64,000 nt of DNA from Mycolicibacterium fortuitum subsp. fortuitum (GCF_022179545.1 NZ_AP025518.1:3224001-3288000), one strand, 5' to 3'; positions 17,768 through 28,660 are shown, counted from the stretch's first letter. The notes: generated by a model from the letters alone, not told the origin. Made by a program: numbers and translations.

Positions 17768-19227
17768 CGTCATTCACCGTGCCGATGTTCGTGCGTGGCG
17801 AGCTGATCACCGATGACCTGATTCCGTTCGCCACCCGGCTGGAGCACAGTTTTACGGCACCGGATCCGGCCAAGCACGCCCACCGGCTGCCGCTGGGGGA
17901 TCCGCGCAAACTTGCCGACCTCTACACGGTCTCCCTCGACGAGATCCTCGACGTGCTCACCGAGCTGGGTCAGGCGCTCGCCTTCGAGACCAACAGCTAC
18001 GTGCAGGAGGCCTTCGAGGCGTGCCTGGTGTCCAACCCCATGCCGGAGTCGATTCTGCGCACCGGCTATGTGGCGCTGCCGGCACTGTTCGCCCGCGACT
18101 CGATGCGCGAGCTCGCCGACACGACGGTCGGTATCGACCATCTCGAAGGGTGGGTGCCTCAGCGGCTCCTCGACGGGCGCGAGATCCGGGTTCGCGCGTT
18201 CGGTGCCCGCACTCTGCATGTGCCCGCAGGTAACGGCGGACTGGTCGCCGGGATCACCGTCTTACGCAATGCGATCACCCGCAGCGACGCCATCGTGAAG
18301 GCACCTTCCAACGACCCGCTGACGGCGCTGGCGATCGCCAGGACGCTCGCCGACATCGCACCCGACCACCCGATGACCAAACATCTGGCGGTCGCCTACT
18401 GGAAGGGTGGTGACGAGACTGTCGAGGAACAGCTCTATAAACCCGAGCACATCGAAAAGGTCATCGCCTGGGGTGGTTTGGCTTCGGTCAAGCACGTCAC
18501 CCGCTATATCCAGCCTGGCCTGGAACTGATCGCGCTGGATCCCAAGCGCAGCGCCACCATCATCGGACCCGAAGCGTTCGCCACCGAGGAGACATTGCGC
18601 GACGTCGCCCAGCGTGCGGCCTGCGACGTCGGGGCCGGTAACCAAGAGGGCTGCGTCAACGCGCGCGTGATCTACGTACTCAGCGGCACCGACGACGAGG
18701 GCCTGGAAAAGGCCAACAGGCTGGGCGAACTGATCTATTCCGCCATGATGGAGCTGCCGGACTTCATCAGCACCGCGCCGAAGGTTGTCAACCGGACGCT
18801 GCTGGAGCACATCGAGGGCTCGCGGCTGACCGACGACTGGTACAGGGTGTTCGGTGGCGAGCACGCCGAGGGGGCGATCGTCGTTTCTCAGCTCGACGAC
18901 GCGGTGCCGTACTCCACCATGTTGTCGGGCCGGGTGGCCAATATCGTGCCGGTGGACTCGATCGAAAAGGTGACTGACGCTGTTAACGCCTACACCCAGA
19001 CTATCGGGATCTATCCGGAGCCGCTCAAAATGCAACTGCGGGAGACACTTCCGCTCTACGGTGCGCAGCGGTTGACGTCGCTGGGCTACGCGGCCAGCGT
19101 GAACTTCACCATCCCGCAGGACGCGATGGAGCCGGTGCGCCGGATGTGCAAATGGATTGTCGAGGAAGTCTGCGAGCCAGAGCAGGTTTTTCCGTTGTGG
19201 CGAGCCCCCGATCTGGTCAGCGGCTGA
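17764..19227 (+). CDS. LuxC-like acyl-CoA/acyl-protein reductase
   Basis: 487 residues, aldehyde-dehydrogenase-like fold of the LuxC family. Seen: AGNGGLVAGITVLRNAITRSDAIVKAPSNDPLTALAIARTL (nucleotide-binding part), LAVAYWKGGDETVEEQLY, VIAWGGLASVKHVTRYIQPG, and the catalytic Cys in GNQEGCVNARVIYV (Cys297). ATGA overlap with the LuxE-like gene shows translational coupling. It should reduce an activated acyl group to the aldehyde with NAD(P)H, or run in reverse. The neighbouring LLM, FadD and FadE genes suggest a fatty- or terpenoid-acid substrate. Confidence 0.87.
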   Translation: MTSFTVPMFVRGELITDDLIPFATRLEHSFTAPDPAKHAHRLPLGDPRKLADLYTVSLDEILDVLTELGQALAFETNSYVQEAFEACLVSNPMPESILRTGYVALPALFARDSMRELADTTVGIDHLEGWVPQRLLDGREIRVRAFGARTLHVPAGNGGLVAGITVLRNAITRSDAIVKAPSNDPLTALAIARTLADIAPDHPMTKHLAVAYWKGGDETVEEQLYKPEHIEKVIAWGGLASVKHVTRYIQPGLELIALDPKRSATIIGPEAFATEETLRDVAQRAACDVGAGNQEGCVNARVIYVLSGTDDEGLEKANRLGELIYSAMMELPDFISTAPKVVNRTLLEHIEGSRLTDDWYRVFGGEHAEGAIVVSQLDDAVPYSTMLSGRVANIVPVDSIEKVTDAVNAYTQTIGIYPEPLKMQLRETLPLYGAQRLTSLGYAASVNFTIPQDAMEPVRRMCKWIVEEVCEPEQVFPLWRAPDLVSG

Positions 19228-19254
19228 ATACGTGCACGGAAGTACGATCACGCG

Positions 19255-19860
19255 ATGGCCAAGCCGCTAATCCCCGTCGAAGTCATCTACGAACGCGCTC
19301 TGGCGCTGCTGGACGCCGAAGGTTCCTCGGCGCTGACGACCAGACGTCTGGCGGCCGACCTGAAGATCTCGACTCGCACGCTCTACCAGCAGGTCGGCTC
19401 CCGTGAGCAACTGATCCGTGCCCTGGTGGCCCGGCACTTCTCTCAGCTGCGACTGGACTTTCACGAACACGACGATTGGGAGAGCACCGCGCTGAACTGG
19501 TGCCTGTCGTTGCGCGACGCGCTGTGCGCCCACCCGTACTTGACCGAGCTGATGACTGTCGACGACCGGTCCGCGATCATGGACTACGTCAACAAACTCG
19601 TGGAAGCAGCTCTGCAAGAAGGGATTCCGGATGAACTCGCAGTGGAATGTTGCCGATCGTTGGTGAACCTCACCATCAACCATTCGGTTGTCGAGGTGCG
19701 CGGAAAAGATCATCCCAAGCTGTCGAGGGAGTCGACCGGCGAGTACGCCAACATCGAACGCAACTTTCCGCGGTCGATCGGTTGGCTCCTGGCCGGTGTG
19801 CGCCAGGAAGCCGGAGTCGCGTCGACGAAGAAGACCCGGCGCAGCAGTCGCGCAGGGTGA
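19255..19860 (+). CDS. TetR-family transcriptional regulator
   Basis: 201 residues. HTH about residues 8-55: PVEVIYERALALLDAEGSSALTTRRLAADLKISTRTLYQQVGSREQLIRALV, with RTLYQQVG as recognition-helix end. The C-terminal half is helical and ends in a basic tail (STKKTRRSSRAG). It sits between LuxC and FadD on the same strand with 27 and 22 base gaps, so it is probably part of the operon it controls. No palindrome like that of the first TetR was found nearby. Confidence 0.88.
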   Translation: MAKPLIPVEVIYERALALLDAEGSSALTTRRLAADLKISTRTLYQQVGSREQLIRALVARHFSQLRLDFHEHDDWESTALNWCLSLRDALCAHPYLTELMTVDDRSAIMDYVNKLVEAALQEGIPDELAVECCRSLVNLTINHSVVEVRGKDHPKLSRESTGEYANIERNFPRSIGWLLAGVRQEAGVASTKKTRRSSRAG

Positions 19861-19882
19861 GGACCCGAGCCGGAGGAGGCAA

Positions 19883-21496
19883 ATGGCCGACTGGACGGTC
19901 AACGCGGTGTTCGACGCGGTCGCCGCGGCAGTTCCGCACCGGACGATGACCGTGTGCGGATCCCGCCGCTCGACCTTCGCCGAGTCACGCGCGCTGATCC
20001 GCACTCTCGCAGGATTTCTCGTCGGTTGCGGGCTTGGCGTACAGCGGCCGCGGGCCGGGTTGACGCGCTGGGAATGCGGTCAGGACCGGGTCGCCTTGAT
20101 CATGCACAACGACGCCTACGTGGAAGCGGTTCTGGCCTGTCTGCGCGCACGGGTCGTCCCCGTCAACGTCAATCACCTCTACACCGCAGGCGAAGTTCGC
20201 GACCTGCTGGACTACATCGGCCCGACCGGCGTCATCTATCACCGCTCGCTCGCACCGTTGGTGCATGCGGCACTGCCGGCGGGCTGTGACGTGCGCATCG
20301 CAGTCGACGACGGCGGGATCGAGGCACTGCTGCCCGGCACGGTGCGGCTCGACGACATCACCGTAGATCCGGTAGAACCCGAACCTGCGGGTGCTCCCGA
20401 CGACCTGATGATGGTGTGCACCGGTGGGACCACCGGGCGCCCCAAAGGGGTGATGTGGCGTCAAGCTGATGCCTACATCTCCACAATGACTGGCACCGAA
20501 CACAACTCGGTGGAATCGATCACCGAATCGGTTGCTGCTCAAAGCAATCCGTTCTTCGCCGTGTCACCGCTGATGCACACCGCCGGATTGTCGACGGCGC
20601 TGACGGCGGTGCTGATGGGCCGCACCGCCATCGTCTATGACAACCGCCGTCGGTTCGATCCCGCGGTGGTGTGGCTCACCGCCGAACAAGAACGGGCGGT
20701 GGTGATGTCGATCGTCGGCGATGCGTACGCTGGACCGCTGGCGGACGAGCTCTCGCGCAGCCGCTATGACCTCGCGGCGCTCACCCGGATTGGCACCGGG
20801 GGCGCTGCCACCCACCCCAAACACAAGAGGCGGCTGCTGCGTCACCTGCCACACGCGACGATCGCCGACACCTACGGCTCGTCGGAAACCGGCGGCATGG
20901 CCGGCGGGGCGTCGTGCGCCGACGGCGAGACGACGCCGATGGTGATGCATCCCACCGGTGCTGTGGCGTCGGCCGACCGCACGCGATTCCTCGAGCCCGG
21001 TGATCCCGAGATCGGCTGGGTGGCCCGAATCGGCCGGGTCCCACTGGGATATTTCGGTGACCGCGCAGCCACCGAGCGCACTTTTCCTGAAATCGGCGGC
21101 CGGCGCGCGGCCATCCCCGGTGACCGGGCAAGGCTGTTGTCTGACGGCACCATCGAGTTCCTAGGGCGGGACTCGCTGGTGATCAACACCGGTGGCGAGA
21201 AGGTATTCGTCGAAGAGGTCGAGAAGGTGCTCACCGGTCACCCGGCGGTGGTCGACGCCGTCGTCACCCGCCGGCCCCACGAACGGTGGGGCAGCGCAGT
21301 TGTCGCGGTGGTGGTGCTGGCGCCGGGGGATTCCCTCACCGTACAGCCAGCTGCTGCCATCCGGGAGTTCTGCGCGGAACGGCTGGCCGGCTTCAAAGTG
21401 CCCAAAGACATCGTGATCGTCGAACAGATCCGGCGGCTCGGCAACGGCAAGGCCGACTATCGATGGGCGCAGCAGATCGCGGCGAGGGGAAGTTGA
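19883..21496 (+). CDS. FadD-like acyl-CoA synthetase
   Basis: 537 residues from ATG 19883, directly after GGAGGAGG; the longer frame from 19688 overlaps the TetR gene and is not used. ANL-family motifs: A3 loop MMVCTGGTTGRPKGVMWRQ, A5 DTYGSSETGG, A7/A8 GDRARLLSDGTIEFLGRDSLVINTGGEKVFVEEVE, and the C-terminal Lys in LGNGKADYRW. The ITNTGGEKV form and GMVMW-type segment resemble mycobacterial FadD enzymes acting on fatty or sterol side-chain acids. It activates a carboxylate to CoA. The next gene (FadE) starts two bases after its stop. Confidence 0.93.
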   Translation: MADWTVNAVFDAVAAAVPHRTMTVCGSRRSTFAESRALIRTLAGFLVGCGLGVQRPRAGLTRWECGQDRVALIMHNDAYVEAVLACLRARVVPVNVNHLYTAGEVRDLLDYIGPTGVIYHRSLAPLVHAALPAGCDVRIAVDDGGIEALLPGTVRLDDITVDPVEPEPAGAPDDLMMVCTGGTTGRPKGVMWRQADAYISTMTGTEHNSVESITESVAAQSNPFFAVSPLMHTAGLSTALTAVLMGRTAIVYDNRRRFDPAVVWLTAEQERAVVMSIVGDAYAGPLADELSRSRYDLAALTRIGTGGAATHPKHKRRLLRHLPHATIADTYGSSETGGMAGGASCADGETTPMVMHPTGAVASADRTRFLEPGDPEIGWVARIGRVPLGYFGDRAATERTFPEIGGRRAAIPGDRARLLSDGTIEFLGRDSLVINTGGEKVFVEEVEKVLTGHPAVVDAVVTRRPHERWGSAVVAVVVLAPGDSLTVQPAAAIREFCAERLAGFKVPKDIVIVEQIRRLGNGKADYRWAQQIAARGS

Positions 21497-21497
21497 T

Positions 21498-22640
21498 ATG
21501 GATTTCTGCACAGTCGAATTGGGGCCGAATGAGCAGCAGTTCCTCGACCGGGCCCGCGAGTTCCTCGGCCGTCAGGTAACACCGGAGCGGATCGAACATG
21601 CCCGGATCGCCGGCGAAGGGTTCATCGAAGATGTGCACCTGGCGATGGGAGCCGAGGGCTGGCTGGAACCCGAAGCCAAGAAGGCCGTTGACGGTGGCTT
21701 CACCCCGCTGCAGCGCAGGATCTGGGCGCTCGAATGCCGTCGCGCGCGGGTGCCGCTGCAAACCTGGGGCGCAACGATGATGATCCTGGCTGCTGTGCAG
21801 CGATTCGGACAATCTGAGTTGGTCGATGCGATCCTGCCCAGCGTTTACAACGGCACAGTCCGATTCGCGATGGGCTACACCGAGCCCGAAGGCGGATCGG
21901 ACATCGCTACGTGCAAGACGAGGGCGGTGGCCGACGGTGATCGGTGGATCATCAACGGCCAGAAGATGTTTACCACCGGCGCGCAGCACTGCCAGTACGT
22001 TTTCTTGCTGACCAACAGCGCTCCCGGCGGTGCGCGGCACCGAGACCTCACGATGTTCCTGGTGCCACTGGACACGCCGGGCATCGAGATCCAGGGCTTG
22101 CGGACCGTGGACGGCGAACGCACCAACATCACCTTCTACAACGACGTCGTCCTCCCCGACCGGTACCGGATCGGAGAGGTCAACGACGGCTGGACCGTTC
22201 TGAGTGGTCCGCTGGCCGCCGAGCACGGCGCCCGTAGCCCAGATCGTCACGGGCTGGCCGACATCGCGATCATGAGCGCGGCCGGGACCGAAATGGCTGT
22301 CATCGCCGACTCGGTCGCGGGTGAGTCGGCCGATTGCACCGGTGGATCGGCCGAATACCGGCTCGGACGTGCCCACGCCCGAATCGAGGCGGCGTTGAGT
22401 ACTCCAGGGATCTTCGGCCGCGTCGCGATCGCACAGACCATGCGCGACCTCGCCCCTGAGTTGATGGACCTGATGGGCCCGACCGCGGCGTTGGGCGGCG
22501 ACACCGAACACCTCTACCGTGTGGCCCCGCTGATCGGGATCTACGGCGGCACCATCGACGTCTTCCGCAACATGATCGCCACGCACGTTCTGGGCCTGGG
22601 GCGACCGAGCTATGCACGTACAGGGAAGGAGTCGACATGA
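21498..22640 (+). CDS. FadE-like acyl-CoA dehydrogenase
   Basis: 380 residues. FAD/CoA-contact segments are clear: MGYTEPEGGSDIATCKTRAVADGDRWIINGQKMFTTGAQH, and the C-terminal helical domain with GTIDVFRNMIATHVLGLGRPSY. The GGTIDVFRN form (instead of GGTSEIQR) and lack of an obvious Glu at the classical catalytic place resemble one half of the heteromeric FadE pairs of mycobacterial sterol degradation, but only one FadE gene is present here. Overlaps the next gene by ATGA. Confidence 0.9.
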   Translation: MDFCTVELGPNEQQFLDRAREFLGRQVTPERIEHARIAGEGFIEDVHLAMGAEGWLEPEAKKAVDGGFTPLQRRIWALECRRARVPLQTWGATMMILAAVQRFGQSELVDAILPSVYNGTVRFAMGYTEPEGGSDIATCKTRAVADGDRWIINGQKMFTTGAQHCQYVFLLTNSAPGGARHRDLTMFLVPLDTPGIEIQGLRTVDGERTNITFYNDVVLPDRYRIGEVNDGWTVLSGPLAAEHGARSPDRHGLADIAIMSAAGTEMAVIADSVAGESADCTGGSAEYRLGRAHARIEAALSTPGIFGRVAIAQTMRDLAPELMDLMGPTAALGGDTEHLYRVAPLIGIYGGTIDVFRNMIATHVLGLGRPSYARTGKEST

Positions 22641-23467
22641 GCATCGAGGTACTCGCCGACGGACTCGGATTCACCGAGGGGCCGGCGCTGCTGCCCGACG
22701 GCAGGGTGGCGCTCACCTCGATCAGCCACGGCTGTGTCTACGTCGTGGATCCGACCGGGGGACCGCTCGAGAAGATCGCGACAGGGGGAGGTGCCAACGG
22801 CCTGGCGGTCGCACCGGACGGGACGATGTACGTCGCGCAGAACGGCGGCATCTTCGGCGGCAGCGGTCCCGCGGAACCCGGCGTGCAGGTGATCCAGAAC
22901 GGGCGCGCCGAGTACCTCGCCACGGGCATGCAAGCGCCCAACGACCTCGTCATGCGGCCCGACGGCCACATCTGGGTCACCGACACGCGCGCCGAGATCG
23001 ACTTCTTCAAGCCGCAGCAGGACAAGCAGGGATGGGTGTGGAGCGTCGAGGTCGGCAGCGGCGCAAAGCAATTGGTGCTCGACGACGGCCCGGTATTCAT
23101 CAACGGTCTCGGCTTTACACCGGATGACCGCCAATTATTGGTGACCACGACGTGCGGGTCGCAACTGTGGAATTATCCGATCACGCAAGACGGCGGCGTA
23201 CATGCCGCCGCTGGCGGGGTCCTGCACACCTTCGAAAGCGGGTGGTCCGACGGCATGGCGGTGTGTCCTGATGGAGCCTTGTGGGTCGCGCTGACGGGTG
23301 GCCACCGGCTGGACCTGATCGGCGCCACGGGAACGCGACTGGACAGTGTCGCCCTCGCCGACGGATCGCTTCCCACCAACGTCTGCCTGGGCCGGCGTCC
23401 CGGCGAACTGCTCGTGACGGCGTCCTTCCACCAGGCCCTACTCCGAGTGTCCTTGGAACCGCGATGA
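22637..23467 (+). CDS. SMP-30/gluconolactonase-family beta-propeller hydrolase
   Basis: 276 residues, six-bladed propeller pattern: GLGFTEGPALLPDGRVALTSI (metal-ligand Glu), GGANGLAVAPDGTMYVAQ, APNDLVMRPDGHIWVTD (Asn and Asp ligands), FINGLGFTPDDRQLLVT (Asn), WSDGMAVCPDGALWVA (Asp). The four metal ligands expected for a lactonase appear in place. Cytoplasmic, no signal peptide. Overlaps FadE upstream and the unknown gene downstream by ATGA each, so it is firmly within the operon. It may open a lactone made by a Baeyer-Villiger-type step. Confidence 0.9.
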   Translation: MSIEVLADGLGFTEGPALLPDGRVALTSISHGCVYVVDPTGGPLEKIATGGGANGLAVAPDGTMYVAQNGGIFGGSGPAEPGVQVIQNGRAEYLATGMQAPNDLVMRPDGHIWVTDTRAEIDFFKPQQDKQGWVWSVEVGSGAKQLVLDDGPVFINGLGFTPDDRQLLVTTTCGSQLWNYPITQDGGVHAAAGGVLHTFESGWSDGMAVCPDGALWVALTGGHRLDLIGATGTRLDSVALADGSLPTNVCLGRRPGELLVTASFHQALLRVSLEPR

Positions 23468-24030
23468 TGTCATCTGTCGACCCGTTGCTCGCTGAGGGTG
23501 GGGACTGCCGCGCTGAACGCTATGTCATGCAGGTGGTGGCAAACTGTGCCAGCGATGTCGTGCGTCTGGCAGGCGGCGCGATATTCGACCGGGCCCTCTG
23601 CGGCTGGGACGTCGCTGTCTATCTGCCCACCGGCGCCGCCGAGCGCGCAATCTCGATACTGGGCGCGCGTGTTGTCGACTTGAGCGCGCTCGGCGACGAC
23701 GACAACCCAGCGCAACCCACAATCGTCATCGAGTGCGTCGGTGCGATATCCCACCTGGCGGGTCGGTGGCGGGACCGGGGCTGGTGGATCGCGCAGGATC
23801 TGCCGGCGGGTCTGCATCAAGACTGCATCCCGATTCAGTTGAGCAGCGCGGCAGCGGTTTTCAAAGGGCACGCGCTCGCGGCAGCAGGCTGCCCCGGCAA
23901 CAGAGCGGGGAGCACGGAGACGTTCCTGTGGAGCACCGCCGGCCCGTCGATGTCGAGGCGATCGTCTGGATCGCTCATCAACTGCGACAACGAGGAGGCC
24001 AGCGATCGATATGAGCGCGTTCGCAGGTAG
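23464..24030 (+). CDS. unknown 188-residue protein within catabolic operon
   Basis: The ATG at 23464 overlaps the SMP-30 stop (ATGA) and the end overlaps the following SDR by 20 bases, so the frame is certainly translated with its neighbours. I do not recognise the family. Visible: an N-terminal stretch with VVANCASDVVRLAGGAIFDRALCGWDVAVYLP, a segment PTIVIECVGAISHLAGRWRDRGWW, and several Cys (about six). The last 35 residues are Ser/Arg-rich and may be poorly structured. No signal peptide or membrane segment. It could be an accessory subunit or ligand-binding protein of the pathway. Confidence 0.65.
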   Translation: MMSSVDPLLAEGGDCRAERYVMQVVANCASDVVRLAGGAIFDRALCGWDVAVYLPTGAAERAISILGARVVDLSALGDDDNPAQPTIVIECVGAISHLAGRWRDRGWWIAQDLPAGLHQDCIPIQLSSAAAVFKGHALAAAGCPGNRAGSTETFLWSTAGPSMSRRSSGSLINCDNEEASDRYERVRR

Positions 24031-24883
24031 AACAATCGCCATCACCGGGGCAGCACGGGGGATCGGCTTGGCGACCGCCCGAGCTCTCGCCGGACGGGGG
24101 GCGACGGTAGTGATCGGTGACCGCGACGCCGACGCCTTGAGTGCGGCTCTGGACGAATTTCCGGCGTCGGATCTCGTCAGCGGTCACCCACTCGACGTCA
24201 CTGACGCGTCGTCGTTTGCGGCGTTCGTGGACCACGCGCGGTGTGACGGAGGAGGCCGCATCGACGTCTTAATAAACAACGCCGGAGTGATGCCGGTCGG
24301 TCACTTCCTTCAGCAGAGCGACCACGAGATCCGCACCGCAGTCGAGGTGAATCTCTGTGCGGTGCTGACCGGGTGCCGCCTGGTTCTGCCTGAGATGGTT
24401 GCTCGTCGAAGCGGCCACATCGTGAACATCGCATCGCTTGCCGGCGCCGTACCCGTCCCGGGCGAGGTTGTCTACGCCGGAACCAAAGCCGCCGTCGTCG
24501 CCCTTTCCACTGCCATGGCAGATGAGTTCACCACGCACGGGGTAGAGGTCAGCGTGGTATCCCCGCCATTCACCGCGACCGATCTGATCGCCGGAATCGC
24601 AACCCCGTCAGGAAGCAAGGCTGTGACGCCCGACGCGATCGCCACAGCCGTCGTCGCGGTCATCGAACGCCCGAGAACCCATGTTGTGGTGCCACATTCG
24701 ATGCGCTTCATTGCGCCACTGATGTCGATGATGGGTCCGCGGAGTCGCCGCAGGCTCAACAAACTCGTCGGATCTGACCGCGCCTTCCTCGACTACGACG
24801 GCGCCGCACGACGCGCCTATCAACAGCGCATCGACACCGCGATGGGTGCCAACGACATCCCACCCGGTTACCATAATGATTGA
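24011..24883 (+). CDS. SDR-family oxidoreductase
   Basis: 290 residues. Motifs: IAITGAARGIGLATARAL, HPLDVTDASS, IDVLINNAGVMPVGHF, NIASLAGAVPVPGEVVYAGTKAAV (Ser, Tyr, Lys), VVSPPFTATDLI. A C-terminal extension of about 60 residues (SMRFIAPLMSMMGPRSRRRLNKLVGSDRAF) is typical of mycobacterial SDRs that associate with membranes or long-chain substrates. It is the last gene of the luxE/luxC-fadD-fadE series and overlaps the unknown gene by 20 bases. Confidence 0.92.
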   Translation: MSAFAGRTIAITGAARGIGLATARALAGRGATVVIGDRDADALSAALDEFPASDLVSGHPLDVTDASSFAAFVDHARCDGGGRIDVLINNAGVMPVGHFLQQSDHEIRTAVEVNLCAVLTGCRLVLPEMVARRSGHIVNIASLAGAVPVPGEVVYAGTKAAVVALSTAMADEFTTHGVEVSVVSPPFTATDLIAGIATPSGSKAVTPDAIATAVVAVIERPRTHVVVPHSMRFIAPLMSMMGPRSRRRLNKLVGSDRAFLDYDGAARRAYQQRIDTAMGANDIPPGYHND

Positions 24884-25146
24884 TGCATTGGTCGGTCCCA
24901 TGACGTCGAGCACATATCTGGGTCGTCGCTCGGTGTTTCTGAGCCGAAACAGCATGCGCTGACTGTTTCGCTACGGCGACAGACTATGTCGGTACGAAGG
25001 AAAGACCATGAAGGCGCGACCGGGTAGCGCAGTGGCGGCGGTAGATATGCGCGCGGTGTTCGATGCTGCCTATGTGGGGACCCAGTCGTTCTTGTCGGCT
25101 CCGGTTGAATCCTGAGCAGCCTGCTCCGGTTGAAAAGTGAGCAGGT

Positions 25147-27191
<2,045 letters not shown>

Positions 27192-27332
27192 TCTCCAATC
27201 AGAAGGGTGCTCACTTTTCGACCGGAACTACCTGCTCACTTTTCGACCGGAGCCGACAGTTCTCCACCAACTGCCAGTCGGTGCAGCCTGCCGCGCCGAC
27301 TGACAAACTCGGCTGCACCTGATCGAAGGCCC

Positions 27333-27541
27333 TCATAGTGATCCCTTCTTCCTGGTTAGCTCGCTGACACTGCGCCTTGGCTTTTCGCCATCCTTTGCTG
27401 CAAGTTGTCGAAGCCTCCACTCGTAGATGGGGTCGGCTGTGCGGTACGGCGTATCACCATCAAGGACAAGTTCGAAGAGGTCGCGCATGGCCTTTCCGCG
27501 CTTCGCTCTGTCGTTGGCGAGCAGCCGCCGTCGCCAGGCCA
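27333..27541 (-). pseudogene. gene remnant next to IS3 element
   Basis: Open frame on the minus strand ending at 27333 with coding-like composition (MAWRRRLLANDRAKRGKAMRDLFELV ... ELTRKKGSL). The frame continues upstream into the IS3 end at about 27593, so the original N-terminus seems to have been removed or replaced by that insertion. No ribosome site is seen before the internal ATG at 27542. Family not recognised. Confidence 0.3.
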
Positions 27542-27592
27542 TGTCGCTGAGTACGGTGACCAGCCGCACGATGGGTCTGCTGCACGGATAGG

Positions 27593-28030
27593 TGACATCT
27601 GAGTTGGCTTGCCCAGGGTGGGTGAGCTGGAAGGATGTCAGCATGGCAAGGCCCTACCCTCGCGAGTTCCGTGACGATGTCGTCCGGGTCGCCCGCGACC
27701 GCGATGACGGGGTGACGATCGAGCAGATCGCCACTGATTTCGGTGTGCACCCGGTGACGCTGCACAAGTGGATGCGCCAAGCCGATATCGACGAGGGCGC
27801 CAAGCCGGGCAAGAGCACTGGCGAGTCCGCTGAGCTGCGGGATGCGCGGCGTCGGATCAAGTTGTTGGAGCAGGAGAATGAAGTGCTGCGCCGGGCCACG
27901 GCGTATCTGTCACAGGCCAACCTTCCGGGAAAAGGCTCTACCCGCTCGTAAGTGAGCTCGCCGCGGACCTATACACGCCGATCGCGACCCAACTGCGGAT
28001 TCCTATCGAGACCGAGATCACCACCGAGTG
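27593..28030 (+). mobile_element. truncated IS3-family insertion sequence
   Basis: A left end beginning TGACATCTGAGTTGGC lies at 27593, 50 bases ahead of an intact IS3 orfA. After orfA the -1 frame starts a typical orfB N-terminus (RLYPLVSELAAD, about 27935-27975), but similarity is lost within about 20 codons and the frame stops at 28028-28030. The DDE part of orfB and the right end are absent, so the element cannot move by itself. Confidence 0.75.
27643..27951 (+). CDS. IS3-family transposase OrfA
   Basis: 102 residues from ATG 27643 (AAGGA upstream). HTH: PREFRDDVVRVARDRDDGVTIEQIATDFGVHPVTLHKWMRQADI; then a leucine-zipper-like helix LRDARRRIKLLEQENEVLRRATAYLSQANLP, the classical OrfA layout. 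Full-length OrfA frames shift by -1 near the end into OrfB, which is truncated here. Confidence 0.9.
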   Translation: MARPYPREFRDDVVRVARDRDDGVTIEQIATDFGVHPVTLHKWMRQADIDEGAKPGKSTGESAELRDARRRIKLLEQENEVLRRATAYLSQANLPGKGSTRS

Positions 28031-28092
28031 AAATGGCGCACGCGTGTGGCACAGCAGCACGAGCCGCAAGAGGAAGTCATAGAGCCGAAAGC

Positions 28093-28103
28093 GTCACAGT
28101 GAC
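28093..28103. repeat. palindrome GTCACAGTGAC, copy 1
   Basis: Perfect 5-bp-arm palindrome around a central A. The second copy lies 342 bases downstream, and the antitoxin-like ORF lies between the two. Possibly an operator. Confidence 0.45.
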
Positions 28104-28160
28104 AGAAGGATTGCGCTGGACACTGTCCCACCCAAACGGAAGAATTTCGAGTTTCTCAGG

Positions 28161-28376
28161 ATGTGTAACCGACCGCCGGCAACGAACCACGATTTCTCGG
28201 ATCCTTCCGAACAGCAGGCGATGGCAGCGGGGCAGGCCAGCGATGAACCGGCTACAGCCTCAAAGTCGCCGGAGCGAACGTTTGGACAGCTCCCAGGTAT
28301 CCATGTCTCAGACGAGTTCGATGAACCGCTCCCAGATGCGGAAGTCGCTTTCTGGGAAGCTGATTCAACAGACTGA
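28161..28376 (+). CDS. possible antitoxin-like remnant (71 residues)
   Basis: The C-terminal part (ERTFGQLPGIHVSDEFDEPLPDAEVAFWE) resembles the end of Phd/DUF2281-type antitoxins, where a Gly-rich turn leads to an acidic D(D/E)FD-PLPD segment that wraps the toxin. The N-terminal DNA-binding part is not recognisable, the ATG at 28161 has a poor ribosome site, and no toxin gene follows. An internal ATG (28218) is an alternative. Probably a remnant of a toxin-antitoxin pair. Confidence 0.3.
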   Translation: MCNRPPATNHDFSDPSEQQAMAAGQASDEPATASKSPERTFGQLPGIHVSDEFDEPLPDAEVAFWEADSTD

Positions 28377-28434
28377 TTCGACTCGAACGCGCGCGCGACC
28401 TAGAGGGCCCAGCAGGGTCAGGCATCGCCAATAC

Positions 28435-28445
28435 GTCACAGTGAC
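28435..28445. repeat. palindrome GTCACAGTGAC, copy 2
   Basis: Same 11-mer as at 28093-28103, here extended by one base pair on each side (CGTCACAGTGACG, 28434-28446). Confidence 0.45.
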
Positions 28446-28660
28446 GAAAAGTGTCGGCAGCCCGGGGAGAGTTGGGTAAGTGCGCCGAACGTGAGCGTGC
28501 TGTCGGACTCGGCACAAAGCCGGTTACGCCACGAGCGCGGAAGCGTCACGAGATGCGCAACTTGGTAGGCGAAAGACTGGAAAGCTCTATGCGCTGGTTG
28601 GCGGACTGGTGAAAAAGTCGGAGATCAACTGCAAAACGACACCGACAGCCGAATCGTCAA

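Noticed and set aside
16223..17773. 516-codon minus-strand frame
   Set aside because: Antisense to the LuxE-like gene; low-complexity composition and no domain.
16349..19227. Bioluminescence operon
   Set aside because: Only LuxC/E-like enzymes are present; no luciferase alpha/beta subunit pair.
18262..19251. 329-codon minus-strand frame
   Set aside because: Antisense to the LuxC-like gene.
19688..19882. Upstream extension of FadD
   Set aside because: Overlaps the TetR gene and lies before the GGAGGAGG ribosome site at 19883.
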